This document shows positions 1-12,584 of a DNA stretch of 64,000 nt, piece after piece (position 1 is the stretch's first letter; every line of letters starts with the position of its first letter). The notes under the pieces were generated by a model, which did not search any database, was not told the origin of the DNA, and was given only the letters and a program-made list of their open reading frames with translations. Location of the stretch: the NCBI RefSeq assembly GCF_963422355.1, contig NC_085088.1:8456985-8520984 (forward strand). The letters are read 5' to 3'. A program made the translations under genes and the position numbers. The DNA is from Corticium candelabrum (Eukaryota > Porifera > Homoscleromorpha > Homosclerophorida > Plakinidae).

Positions 1-71
1 TTAATCTAACACTAGTGTAACTTGCCTATAGTATGATAGTTCAATTTATGTGATTTATTTAATTGATTTAG

Positions 72-200
72 CAATCAAAGTGGAGTGTTTTCCATCTTGT
101 CTCCATGGTGGCACTTGTATGCCGCATAACAGATGCAACTGTCCACCACAAACTACTGGTTACAGATGTCAAACGAGGTTGGAGTTTTGTGCATCCAGTA
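72..200 (+). CDS. EGF-like domain exon, fragment of a gene running off the window
   Basis: After a plausible acceptor (TTGATTTAG, ending at 71) the reading frame carries six cysteines in EGF order: VEC-FPSC-LHGGTC-MPHNRC-NC-then a ninth residue later YRC. The 'LHGGTC' and 'GYRC' segments are typical of EGF modules in extracellular or membrane proteins. The frame runs into stops soon after, near 220, so the exon probably ends around 175-200; no strong donor was found there. The rest of the gene would lie left of the window. The spacing between C1 and C2 is short for a classical EGF module. It may be a remnant rather than a live exon. Confidence 0.5.
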
Positions 201-429
201 GCATATTTTGATGACTTTTCTTCACTAGGCTGTGTCCAATAGTGAGTCACACTGTGATATCACAACTTGCAAGGTTGTTCTATCGAATTGACAACCGTAG
301 AAGTTTCTGCAGTATTCCAGGCACTCACTTTCTTATACCTTGCACAAAGAAACAGTTAAGTCCTCTGTTCTCTATCTATTTGGTGTACACTAAATGTAGA
401 TTATGTACTGCTCAGAGTTGTTAAGGTAT

Positions 430-1860
430 ACAAACGTGTTTATCATGCTCGCGTTGGCTACCGTTTTCAGTGTAACTGAGGATCTGTGTCAATTGGAAGT
501 GAACTTTCTGACTCTGTATGTTGCACGTTTTGTGTAAACCTGTCCTACGTACAGGCTTGCTTAGCAGTTGGTTCATGACATGTGTAGTTATAGAAACAGA
601 ACTAGTAACATTGAAAATTCACAAGCCGACTACATTACTATGTATGTGCAAAGTCATGGTACAGAGCAAGCAAATGACTCTTCTGTAAAACAAACAATTC
701 AGCTACATTTTATTCTGTATCTACAATGTAATTAGTGTTTGACCAAATATTAGCACCTGTCCTACATTATTAATCCATTCTTTCTTGATCAATCTTTCCC
801 TTGAGCTAACTATTGCTTACACATGAGAAAAGGAATTAAATATTATATTGGATACAACTACGTACCGCATAGAAGAGAATGCATGTGTACGGATTTGTCA
901 ATCAAACAAGTGTATTCATATTCTGCCCTAATCACTTGATTTGCTCTTCTGCAGATAATCATAAGACCAGCAAACACGGATATGTGGTGTTATGGTTTTA
1001 TTTAGTCTAAGAAAGTCAGGCAAGTAATTTCTTTGAAATGAAGAACTCGATGTTTTCATTTTTATCAATTGAGAATATTATTCCAGCACCAAACCAGAAC
1101 TACTATTTTAGGACAGTAGTTAGTATACTAATTAGATACTTCAAGTGGCAGGTGAAAACTTGAATATCAAGACCGAAAGAAACCAACTCATGCTTGAGCT
1201 AGAGACTGAGTCACAACCTCATAAACAAGAATTCTTAAAAAGCAAAGCATGCAGAAGAAAAATATAAGCAATGACAATAATAATATACAAAATATTCTAA
1301 ACATATAGGATATGAATATCCTGTAGACAGCTGTGGTGCTTGAATTGTATACTATATAGTCACTTGAGTTACTGCAGGCTGGATACAATAGAATATGGAC
1401 TGGGCATCAGGTTTACCAAACAACTTTAAAATTGTGATCGATGCAATAGTGAAAGTGATAAAAAATTTCAGTATTTCTATATCCTGTATTTGACTAAATT
1501 TAATTACATTTAATGCTGCTGCAGCAAGATCTTGAAAGACCCCAACTCAAACTATCCACAGAAACCTAATTTTTACAGCACTTGGCCTAACACCGAAGAG
1601 GTCATACTCTAATACATAAGCCAAACTCTAGTAAAAGGTCCCAAGCCATCGGACAATTAGCTGTCATACATTTCTATACAGGCCACTTCAAAACGTGAAA
1701 ATCATAAAGATTTAGAGTCAAGATTAAAGGGCTTCTTGACCACGGGGATGTATACGTATACTGCACGTGTACAGTGCGCGTGAACTGTGTGGAATACTTC
1801 AACATCCAACTATAGCCACTATTTAATTATAGCACAAAATGACCATATTAATCATTAAAA
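430..1860. other. No gene recognised
   Basis: AT-rich sequence with only short open frames and no domain-like translation on either strand. No repeat structure was noticed apart from ordinary A/T runs. It could be intron or intergenic DNA of the EGF-domain gene. Confidence 0.4.
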
Positions 1861-1865
1861 AGCTT

Positions 1866-2185
1866 AACTATTCTGTTCACGGTGACTATTTTGTTCACAG
1901 CGACTGTTCTGTTCACGGCGACTATATTCTGTTCACGGCGACTCGAATAGCTCACAAACGACTCTAGATAGATATCCTGTTCACGGCGACTCGAATAGCT
2001 CACAAGCGACTATATCGATCCTGTTCACGGCGACATATCTGTTCATGGCGACTATCGGCGACTATTCTGTTCATGGCGACTATTCTGTTCATGGCGACTA
2101 TTCTGTTCATGGCGACTATTCTGTTCATGGCGACTATTCTGTTCATGGCGACTATCTCCATGTTCGCTAGAGATTCTGTTCACTA
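1866..2185. repeat. Minisatellite, ~18-bp unit (CTGTTCATGGCGACTATT)
   Basis: A short tandem array. The right part (about 2038-2160) has near-identical 18-bp units, five or more in a row. The left part is more diverged, with CTGTTCACGGCGACT cores and inserted GAATAGCTCACAA segments. The C/T difference in CAYGGCGACT separates left from right units, which suggests that the right half expanded more recently. Confidence 0.85.
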
Positions 2186-2559
2186 GCTATAGTCCATGTG
2201 CGGAAGTTCGTAGCGTGTCATTTCATTTCACCCCCCGGGTATACCAAGGTTTTCTATTACGGATGTAAAGAGATGTTGTATTACATGAATATTTTAAATG
2301 TTGGCAGAGTCGGAAATGTGCGACACCTGCACTAGAGCATATCAATTTCCGTAAGTGAAGCCTTGGACACCAGACCGTCGTAAGAAGAGCGCAATTTGGT
2401 GTTTACAGCGTTTTTCTTGATTTGCTAATGCTGTTTATAATTGTATTTACACTACTCCGTTTATTAATTAAGTGATAAGTAGACGAACTCGTTGCGCAAC
2501 GTTAAAATACGCTAAAATAACTACTGCAGCAAGTGTACGTACTACATCGTATACACTGC

Positions 2560-4742
2560 GATTAATCTATAAAAGTATTATGGTCACTCAAGATCAGACT
2601 CTGAATCAAATTCCGAATCATCTTCATCAAAGTCAGAAGGTAGTGCCGTATCGTCCAACTTTGCGGAGGTGGAGTTAGCTTTCTCTGATTCAAGAGTGTT
2701 GGACTCTTCCTGGCGTTTACTTTTACAATTGCAGCACCCGCAAACATCCGTGCATCCCAAACCGGAATCAAAACATGAACATGCACATTGGTAGCTTGTA
2801 CAAATGGCATACCGACGCCTCACACCGTTCCATAACGTCGTCACGGCAGGGCAATGAGTTTTCTAAGCCAGACATTGCCAGCCGAACAGAATCCAATTTT
2901 TTTGTTGTATGAGGTGGAAAGTGGCTCGTTTACCTTTTCCTCTAAAACATGACGTAGTATCGAACGCATGCATTCCTGGGAGAGCACTCACAAGATCTTA
3001 ACCTAAGCTGTTTGCAATTGCTCCTAAATCAATAATTCGTCTACGTTCTTTGGTACCAGTCGACCACAATAATCCGGCATCAATAGAGAATGAATGTAAA
3101 TTCCAATGACTGCGACATCAGTGTCTGGCAATGATATCACTACAGTCTGCGCTTGACCACCTTTCGTCGAACATGCATGTTTGGCATGAACAAACATTCT
3201 CGTGTCAGCCTCTTTGTGATCACATGTAAGAACTGGTTCACGAAACAGTGCGTTCGAATTCCATCCTCTGACATTATCCGGTTCTAGAAAGCTACGCGGT
3301 TCTACAATGACAGCAGTACTTGCACTACGCTGCACTAGTATACCATTAGTACAGTGGGTGGAACTCTTTCCAGACAACGTCTCTTCTAGGATATCATTAT
3401 TAAGCAAAAGACTGCAGGTCGACCAAGCTGAATGTTACCGCGAATGTATAACATAAATTCTCTCTCCTCAAGGAGTTGTTTTGCTACCGCCGTATCAACT
3501 TCGTCCAGCTGTGTGCGTGAAATACAACGCCCGAACTTGTTCACCAGAGAGAGAATTGTCGTGTTTCCCGTGAGATGACGGATTGCAGTGGATAGAGTGA
3601 TATGTTAGGGCGTTTTACATTAACTCGACCGTTGTGTGTTGCATAAACTATACCTGAGCAAAAGACATTACTAATTGATGAATCCGTGCATCAGTCTCCA
3701 CTCGGGATGAGTGTTCGACGTAAAAATCAAATGCAGTTTCCCCTCCACCTAGAATCCTCGGTAGAAAATTGTACAAATTGCTAGAAATTCTAATGTCTTC
3801 TTCTGTGACGTCAACGGCCCTGGGTGGCCAAGACATTTGGTTTTTTAGGTTAAGCACAGATGATCGCAATTTCATGGCTGCGTGATACAATTACGCAGAT
3901 GGTGTGACAGAGTGTGTAACAGCAAGCGAAGCTGAAGAAACCGAAGATGATCTAGATACCAAAGACGACTCTAGGAGAGCTTGAAGCACTTCTCCAGTTC
4001 TAAGGTCTGACGCATATACCACCTCTCCTTCGGTCTAATTTATCGAGCACCAAAATGATACGTTCTCCAAGCGCCGTCTCAACAGTCTTTCAGTTTTCCT
4101 GTCCGATACGTAGAATTCGAGATTTCTTCTGAAAATACATCTCGCAATATCTTGGTACAAATAACCTGTCGACGCTCTAGTATGCGTGTTTGCACAATGC
4201 TGGTCGCTACACTAGATGCCTCGATGTCGGCTGCCGTAAATTTCGTCTTCAGATTCTGATGTGCAAGCATCACCATGATGGCATCGTTGTCAGCAGAAAC
4301 TGCCTAACGGGTTATTTTGTAAAACGGACATAGCAAGATCGGTGGTATTTAACCTCAACCTCATTGGCTTAGATATCTCCTTGTAATGCTAATAGCAAAC
4401 GTTCATCTTTGTGTAGTTGTGCGGCCTTTGTAAGGCGATTGGCACCGGTGTCCAATTCACAGGAAACGAGACGACTTTTTGTTCGTTTTTGTTTGCTGAT
4501 ATTTTTTGACAAATAATACAAAACCTGTAGTCGTTAACTGGAAAAGTGCTTCGAACGTGTCTTTTGTTGTCACTGCGTGATTGAGCCGACGAAGGTATCG
4601 CCTCTTTCACTGCTGAGGACTCTGTTTGCTTGCGACGGAGAAGACGCAATACATTAGTTTTGTTCGTGTAGTCTTGGTAACACCGACGGTGGTAGCCTCC
4701 TCTAAGAGGATCGTTTGAAGAACTGCGATTTTTAGACAAAAA
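2560..4742 (-). pseudogene. Broken gene of the tesmin/TSO1-like CXC repetitive family
   Basis: Five minus-strand blocks in the right order look like one decayed protein. (1) 4742-4390 has a cysteine-rich N-terminal block (GGYHRRCYQDYT, then FCIICQK). (2) 4276-4079 follows. (3) 3890-3648 contains NLYNFLPRILGG. (4) 3600-3420 reads RHLTGNTTILSLVNKFGRC. (5) 3407-3024 contains HKEADTRMFVHAKHA and ISLPDTDVAVIG. A terminal tesmin-like CXC block lies at 2844-2584 (CTSYQCACSCFDSGLGCTDVC, shown by its Cys spacing). Stops and frame changes separate the blocks. Large, poorly characterised families with this architecture are multi-copy in corals and sponges. That, and the decay, suggest a mobile or repetitive gene rather than a single-copy host gene. 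Some gaps could be introns, but no consistent donor/acceptor set was found. Confidence 0.6.
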
Positions 4743-4744
4743 TT

Positions 4745-5885
4745 AGTACGTGGGATCGCCATCTTCTTTTACACGCGATACTTCGTGTAGTTTTTCCCAA
4801 CTGCAACGCGAAAATTGTATAATGGGATCAGATGATGCACTTTCAACAGTATGACAGAGACAATAATCTCAGTCAAGACAAACCACCTTTGAGCTTGAAG
4901 CAACGCGCATCCATGCAGGTTGAGTCATTCTCGGTCATTTAAACCCGCGTGTTGAGCCGGGTTGAGTCATTCTTATCCGGTTCATTCATTTACACCCACG
5001 TGTTGAGTCATCTTCATCATGTTGAGTCAGCTAGGTCCGGGCACATTTCTACTACGTGCGCTGTAGCTAACGCCGTGAAAGAAATCCGGATATGTCTAAA
5101 ACGTGAAGTTAGCGAGTTGATAATTATATCAGTCGAACCCTCATGACGAGACGATTTTAGATTAGTCGTTGCGAAGTCAAATTGCCTGTGCATAACAATA
5201 GAATTGCTCTAACAACACTACGAATACGGTCTGGGTACACGAGGCCAAACCTACAACATTTAATTCGTTATCCCGAAAACGTCGCACGCTTCCCAGACTG
5301 CCAACATCAAAATTATTTAGTAGTCACACCAGCTCTACCAGATGGCATCAACAAACCTTGGTATGCCGGAGGGGTGAAACGAAGTTCCTAACGAAGCTTC
5401 CTACGAGTTTCCGCACAAGGACTACTAGACACTTTTGCTCATTGTCAACAGTCCATGCATACGCGCAACATGCACTTACTGTACTCTAGCTCTTGCTCAA
5501 TTTAGCTATCTAGGTACAGTACCCGGCTCACCGGCGTAGCGTGGTCCTCCTGTTTGGGGAAAGCTAATAATTAGGCCGAAAACCGCATCCATTTCTTACA
5601 TGCAAAGCCACGCCCATTTTCTACCTTTCTAGCTCGCAGTTTGTATACATCTAACTAGGTAAATATTATAAATTTCAGGTTACAAACAAGCTGCGGGATT
5701 GAGTGCCGTCAGTGTGCGTATAAAGGAGTGGAAACACTGTTACAGCCCGTGCCAAAAATGTTTTCATGACTCGCTGCGATGGTCAATTACAGATTAAATG
5801 GCATTTCGATGACAATAGAATCTAGAAGACCAATTCAGTGCAAACGACGTTGACCAATTTTATCATTTCGTAATATAGCGAGCAT
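4745..5885. other. No gene recognised; contains a TGAGTCA cluster
   Basis: No convincing coding frame. The notable content is a group of four TGAGTCA motifs at 4921-5029, annotated separately, and a CACCGGCGTAGCGT block near 5531-5545. That block is repeated in inverted orientation near 15737-15752, outside the hAT ends. Confidence 0.4.
4921..5029. promoter_or_regulatory. Cluster of four perfect TGAGTCA (AP-1-type) motifs in a degenerate ~42-bp repeat
   Basis: TGAGTCA occurs at 4921-4927, 4963-4969, 5004-5010 and 5023-5029, mostly inside GTTGAGTCAT contexts. Spacings are 42, 41 and 19 bp, so the first three are probably units of a diverged tandem repeat. TGAGTCA is the canonical AP-1/bZIP site in animals. 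Whether it acts as an enhancer here is inference; it may simply be repeat sequence. Confidence 0.4.
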
Positions 5886-5992
5886 TATACAGAGGCGTAG
5901 CTAGGCATGTTTCCAGGTCGCCCGAAACCCCCAAGAGGTGGGCGTAGCCTATAAAGTAACGCACGCGATCACACGTGCAGAACACGTGCTAT

Positions 5993-6101
5993 ACACGACA
6001 CTTGTCAACTGCAAAGAATTCGAAGCGCCAGTTGACGCTAGCAAGCTTTGTAACAAAGAAAACCAAGTTGTCTGCATCTACTGGTGACATCGTACAATCA
6101 G
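5993..6101 (+). pseudogene. hAT transposase, N-terminal exon
   Basis: The frame reads STAKNSKRQLTLASFVTKKT. This resembles the conserved KRQ-TL-SFF-KK start of ZMYM1-like/hAT transposases that precedes the TTF finger. No ATG lies just before it (the open frame upstream starts with GTG at 5975), so the start codon may be lost. The exon ends at an excellent donor, CAG|GTGAGC, at 6101/6102. The matching acceptor is TCTGACAG at about 12868, in front of the TTF-finger exon. The 22-bp array begins only about 40 bp downstream of the donor. The splice model is inferred and not tested by transcripts. Confidence 0.5.
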
Positions 6102-6143
6102 GTGAGCCTCCCAAGAAATCGAAGAATGCGTTGAGTCGAAGTG

Positions 6144-9100
6144 AATTACGAGTCATTTAAGTTGCAATTACGCGTCATTTACGTTGCAATTACGCGTCAT
6201 TTACGTTGCAATTACGAGTCATTTATGTTGCAATTACGAGTCATTTATGTTGCAATTACGCGTCATTTATGTTGCAATTACGAGTCATTTACGTTGCAAT
6301 TACGCGTCATTTATGTTGCAATTACGCGTCATTTACGTTGCAATTACGCGTCATTTATGTTGCAATTACGAGTCATTTACGTTGCAATTACGCGTCATTT
6401 ATGTTGCAATTACGCGTCATTTACGTTGCAATTACGCGTCATTTAAGTTGCAATTACGCGTCATTTATGTTGCAATTACGAGTCATTTACGTTGCAATTA
6501 CGCGTCATTTACGTTGCAATTACGCGTCATTTACGTTGCAATTACGCGTCATTTACGTTGCAATTACGAGTCATTTAAGTTGCAATTACGCGTCATTTAT
6601 GTTGCAATTACGAGTCATTTACGTTGCAATTACGCGTCATTTATGTTGCAATTACGCGTCATTTACGTTGCAATTACGAGTCATTTACGTTGCAATTACG
6701 CGTCATTTATGTTGCAATTACGAGTCATTTACGTTGCAATTACGCGTCATTTATGTTGCAATTACGAGTCATTTACGTTGCAATTACGCGTCATTTATGT
6801 TGCAATTACGCGTCATTTACGTTGCAATTACGCGTCATTTATGTTGCAATTACGAGTCATTTACGTTGCAATTACGAGTCATTTACGTTGCAATTACGCG
6901 TCATTTATGTTGCAATTACGCGTCATTTACGTTGCAATTACGCGTCATTTACGTTGCAATTACGAGTCATTTAAGTTGCAATTACGCGTCATTTACGTTG
7001 CAATTACGAGTCATTTACGTTGCAATTACGCGTCATTTATGTTGCAATTACGCGTCATTTATGTTGCAATTACGAGTCATTTACGTTGCAATTACGCGTC
7101 ATTTATGTTGCAATTACGCGTCATTTACGTTGCAATTACGAGTCATTTACGTTGCAATTACGCGTCATTTATGTTGCAATTACGAGTCATTTACGTTGCA
7201 ATTACGCGTCATTTATGTTGCAATTACGAGTCATTTACGTTGCAATTACGCGTCATTTATGTTGCAATTACGCGTCATTTACGTTGCAATTACGCGTCAT
7301 TTATGTTGCAATTACGAGTCATTTACGTTGCAATTACGAGTCATTTACGTTGCAATTACGCGTCATTTATGTTGCAATTACGCGTCATTTACGTTGCAAT
7401 TACGCGTCATTTACGTTGCAATTACGAGTCATTTAAGTTGCAATTACGCGTCATTTACGTTGCAATTACGAGTCATTTACGTTGCAATTACGCGTCATTT
7501 ATGTTGCAATTACGAGTCATTTACGTTGCAATTACGCGTCATTTACGTTGCAATTACGAGTCATTTAAGTTGCAATTACGCGTCATTTACGTTGCAATTA
7601 CGAGTCATTTAAGTTGCAATTACGCGTCATTTATGTTGCAATTACGAGTCATTTACGTTGCAATTACGAGTCATTTACGTTGCAATTACGCGTCATTTAT
7701 GTTGCAATTACGCGTCATTTACGTTGCAATTACGCGTCATTTACGTTGCAATTACGAGTCATTTACGTTGCAATTACGAGTCATTTAAGTTGCAATTACG
7801 CGTCATTTATGTTGCAATTACGAGTCATTTACGTTGCAATTACGCGTCATTTATGTTGCAATTACGCGTCATTTACGTTGCAATTACGAGTCATTTACGT
7901 TGCAATTACGCGTCATTTATGTTGCAATTACGCGTCATTTACGTTGCAATTACGCGTCATTTACGTTGCAATTACGAGTCATTTACGTTGCAATTACGAG
8001 TCATTTAAGTTGCAATTACGCGTCATTTATGTTGCAATTACGAGTCATTTACGTTGCAATTACGCGTCATTTATGTTGCAATTACGCGTCATTTATGTTG
8101 CAATTACGCGTCATTTACGTTGCAATTACGAGTCATTTACGTTGCAATTACGAGTCATTTAAGTTGCAATTACGCGTCATTTATGTTGCAATTACGAGTC
8201 ATTTACGTTGCAATTACGCGTCATTTATGTTGCAATTACGAGTCATTTACGTTGCAATTACGCGTCATTTATGTTGCAATTACGCGTCATTTACGTTGCA
8301 ATTACGAGTCATTTAAGTTGCAATTACGCGTCATTTATGTTGCAATTACGAGTCATTTACGTTGCAATTACGCGTCATTTACGTTGCAATTACGCGTCAT
8401 TTACGTTGCAATTACGCGTCATTTACGTTGCAATTACGCGTCATTTACGTTGCAATTACGCGTCATTTAAGTTGCAATTACGCGTCATTTATGTTGCAAT
8501 TACGAGTCATTTACGTTGCAATTACGCGTCATTTATGTTGCAATTACGCGTCATTTACGTTGCAATTACGCGTCATTTATGTTGCAATTACGAGTCATTT
8601 ACGTTGCAATTACGCGTCATTTATGTTGCAATTACGAGTCATTTACGTTGCAATTACGCGTCATTTATGTTGCAATTACGCGTCATTTACGTTGCAATTA
8701 CGCGTCATTTATGTTGCAATTACGAGTCATTTACGTTGCAATTACGCGTCATTTATGTTGCAATTACGCGTCATTTACGTTGCAATTACGAGTCATTTAA
8801 GTTGCAATTACGCGTCATTTATGTTGCAATTACGAGTCATTTACGTTGCAATTACGCGTCATTTACGTTGCAATTACGCGTCATTTACGTTGCAATTACG
8901 CGTCATTTACGTTGCAATTACGCGTCATTTACGTTGCAATTACGCGTCATTTAAGTTGCAATTACGCGTCATTTATGTTGCAATTACGAGTCATTTACGT
9001 TGCAATTACGCGTCATTTATGTTGCAATTACGAGTCATTTACGTTGCAATTACGCGTCATTTATGTTGCAATTACGAGTCATTTATGTTGCAATTACGAG

Positions 9101-10933
9101 TCATTTACGTTGCAATTACGCGTCATTTATGTTGCAATTACGCGTCATTTACGTTGCAATTACGCGTCATTTATGTTGCAATTACGCGTCATTTACGTTG
9201 CAATTACGCGTCATTTATGTTGCAATTACGAGTCATTTATGTTGCAATTACGCGTCATTTACGTTGCAATTACGCGTCATTTATGTTGCAATTACGCGTC
9301 ATTTATGTTGCAATTACGAGTCATTTAAGTTGCAATTACGCGTCATTTATGTTGCAATTACGAGTCATTTACGTTGCAATTACGCGTCATTTATGTTGCA
9401 ATTACGCGTCATTTACGTTGCAATTACGCGTCATTTATGTTGCAATTACGCGTCATTTACGTTGCAATTACGAGTCATTTAAGTTGCAATTACGCGTCAT
9501 TTACGTTGCAATTACGAGTCATTTACGTTGCAATTACGCGTCATTTATGTTGCAATTACGCGTCATTTACGTTGCAATTACGAGTCATTTACGTTGCAAT
9601 TACGCGTCATTTACGTTGCAATTACGAGTCATTTAAGTTGCAATTACGCGTCATTTACGTTGCAATTACGCGTCATTTATGTTGCAATTACGAGTCATTT
9701 ACGTTGCAATTACGCGTCATTTACGTTGCAATTACGAGTCATTTAAGTTGCAATTACGCGTCATTTACGTTGCAATTACGCGTCATTTATGTTGCAATTA
9801 CGAGTCATTTACGTTGCAATTACGAGTCATTTAAGTTGCAATTACGCGTCATTTACGTTGCAATTACGCGTCATTTATGTTGCAATTACGAGTCATTTAC
9901 GTTGCAATTACGAGTCATTTACGTTGCAATTACGCGTCATTTATGTTGCAATTACGCGTCATTTATGTTGCAATTACGCGTCATTTACGTTGCAATTACG
10001 CGTCATTTATGTTGCAATTACGCGTCATTTACGTTGCAATTACGCGTCATTTACGTTGCAATTACGAGTCATTTAAGTTGCAATTACGCGTCATTTATGT
10101 TGCAATTACGAGTCATTTACGTTGCAATTACGCGTCATTTATGTTGCAATTACGCGTCATTTACGTTGCAATTACGCGTCATTTATGTTGCAATTACGAG
10201 TCATTTACGTTGCAATTACGAGTCATTTACGTTGCAATTACGCGTCATTTATGTTGCAATTACGCGTCATTTACGTTGCAATTACGAGTCATTTAAGTTG
10301 CAATTACGCGTCATTTACGTTGCAATTACGCGTCATTTATGTTGCAATTACGAGTCATTTACGTTGCAATTACGAGTCATTTAAGTTGCAATTACGCGTC
10401 ATTTATGTTGCAATTACGAGTCATTTACGTTGCAATTACGAGTCATTTAAGTTGCAATTACGCGTCATTTACGTTGCAATTACGCGTCATTTATGTTGCA
10501 ATTACGAGTCATTTACGTTGCAATTACGAGTCATTTAAGTTGCAATTACGCGTCATTTATGTTGCAATTACGAGTTATTTACGTTGCAATTACGCGTCAT
10601 TTATGTTGCAATTACGCGTCATTTACGTTGCAATTACGCGTCATTTATGTTGCAATTACGAGTCATTTACGTTGCAATTACGAGTCATTTAAGTTGCAAT
10701 TACGCGTCATTTATGTTGCAATTACGAGTCATTTACGTTGCAATTACGAGTCATTTACGTTGCAATTACGCGTCATTTATGTTGCAATTACGCGTCATTT
10801 ACGTTGCAATTACGCGTCATTTATGTTGCAATTACGAGTCATTTACGTTGCAATTACGCGTCATTTATGTTGCAATTACGCGTCATTTACGTTGCAATTA
10901 CGCGTCATTTACGTTGCAATTACGAGTGATTTA
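6144..10933 (+). repeat. 22-bp satellite array, ~218 copies
   Basis: About 4.8 kb of uninterrupted head-to-tail 22-bp units. Each unit is GTTGCAATTAC followed by GCGTCATTTAC. The two 11-bp halves share a CA(A)TTAC-like 3' end, so the unit looks like a dimer of an older 11-mer. Nearly all copies differ at only two positions: ACG[C/A]GTC and TTA[T/C/A]GTTG. One other change was seen (GAGTTATT, near 10573). The second site is three-state: T makes ATG, A makes TAA. The many long open frames here, with proteins of a 22-residue period, are therefore produced by the repeat and are not genes. The extreme homogeneity implies recent expansion. Confidence 0.97.
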
Positions 10934-11110
10934 CGATTGTTTTACGTAGACTTTACGACTCGATTTACTCTAACTTACGTCAATTTACGCTCTGAAAACG
11001 GTTCATATACCGGACATTTACGTAAAATTTACGTCTAATTACGACCGAATTACTTTTCAATTACGGTCATATACGTAGCAGTTACGTAGCATTTACGACT
11101 GAGTTTCCGT
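10934..11110. repeat. Degenerate edge of the satellite with 11-12-bp TTACG periodicity
   Basis: Right of the homogeneous array the 22-bp register decays. TTACG/TTTACG still recurs roughly every 11-12 bp, as in GATTTACGATTGTTTTACG and later ATTTACGTAAAATTTACG. This is expected for the old margin of a tandem array, and it supports an 11-bp ancestral unit. Confidence 0.7.
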
Positions 11111-12584
11111 ATATATGCATGCAGTAACGCGAGAGTGCAAATTGCCACACCGATATGCAAATTTCCTTTATTATCAAAATAATTATGTTAATTACAAAAT
11201 GATATAATTCAAATTACAAAATCACAAGATAAATTATTTGACAGTTTTCTTGATTCCATATATTTTTTTCCTGCTGAATGAAGAGATCAATGATAATGTC
11301 ATGAACGTACACATGTAGATAATGCTAATACATTTAGTTCCCTTGATGGCAGTTGTCTTCTTCTGCTTCCAGGTAGAATCGTCTTCCCATCGATAATTTG
11401 AATTATTTCAATCAGAAAAGAATCTGTATCAAAAAAGATGTCTAATTGTAAGTCAGAGTATCTATATATAGCTATTTTTAGAATACCTGTCGTTTAGCTA
11501 GAAGTCCCAGCGCCACGAGGCAGCCCATTGTCATGATTGTTCAAAAGCATGCACCTGTTGCTTGAAAGTGGGTACGCTACCTGCAGCTGTCGCTAGCCCT
11601 GCAGCTTGGAAATCTATTTCACTTGTTACCACAAATTGAATTTAAATATTGTGATAATGAACTACAATTGTCACGTGCACGACAAATACGTAGTTCCGAG
11701 CTTGCAATTGGCGACAGCTGCAGGTTTCTCAAACCTTCATCACCGACTGCCTGTTCATGATCAAGAGGTGGATGTCGTGATGAGTACTGCGTTGGTAACG
11801 TGGCGCGACATACGGATCTGGAATTCCTAGGATGACGAGGCCGTCGCGATCGTCTAGATGCACACGGAACAAATTTATCCCCAAAATGCATACAACAGTG
11901 CAAAACGATAAACACTTACGCTGTGTTACATTCATGGCGTTTTATGCGCTGCCGAATGTCTTGCATAATACCAACTCTACAGTAGACTTTGACCACAGGC
12001 CTGTCAACATATTTATGCCTACTACATCACCAAAAACTTATCATGTTGACATTACTTTTTGAATCGAAGTTTAGCTCATGAAAGCCTTTTTGTACGTCTC
12101 CTCTAGAGAAGGTCTTGCCAATACTATAGGCAGCTAATCGAATTTCAGCCTAGAGAATGCACGATGTAGTCCACTTAGATCAATTTTTGTCAGTCATACA
12201 CTACATAATTAGATAGCTAGATTCTTAATTGCTTACCGTTTATTGCAACCGGTCTTTGTTGCCTTCCACCAGTTCTAGCGAACCATCCATTCTTGGCACG
12301 AAGCGTCTAATAACAGCTCAACGCCTATCAACCACAATTGTACACTGCGTAGACCCTCCCATGGGCGGAACCTTTAGTTCACACAGATTGACGGCTCCGT
12401 CTAACCTTTGGTCTCTAGCCTTGTGTAGTACTCTGTATACGGCTTACACACATTTGCATGTACTGAACGGCGGTATTATTCTTAATTAATTAGTAAAGAT
12501 GCATGTTCAAGAGTTCCTATACTAATGTCAAATGATGGAGTGTAATCACACAGTGCACGTGTCATTATGATCTAGCGATGTTGC
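11111..12584. other. Inner part of the hAT intron; no gene recognised
   Basis: No coding-like translation. Short open frames near 11606-12062 and 12229-12489 have no family resemblance and lie inside the inferred transposon intron. The sequence is ordinary mixed AT-rich DNA without clear repeats. Confidence 0.4.

Noticed and set aside
6144..10933. CRISPR-like array
   Set aside because: There are no unique spacers. Units are directly head to tail, and the context is a eukaryotic transposon.
6141..11038. Many overlapping long open frames with a 22-residue repeat (up to 534 codons)
   Set aside because: They are generated by a 22-bp tandem unit that lacks stops in most frames. Starts and stops are set by the single three-state site, and the same peptide appears in every frame.
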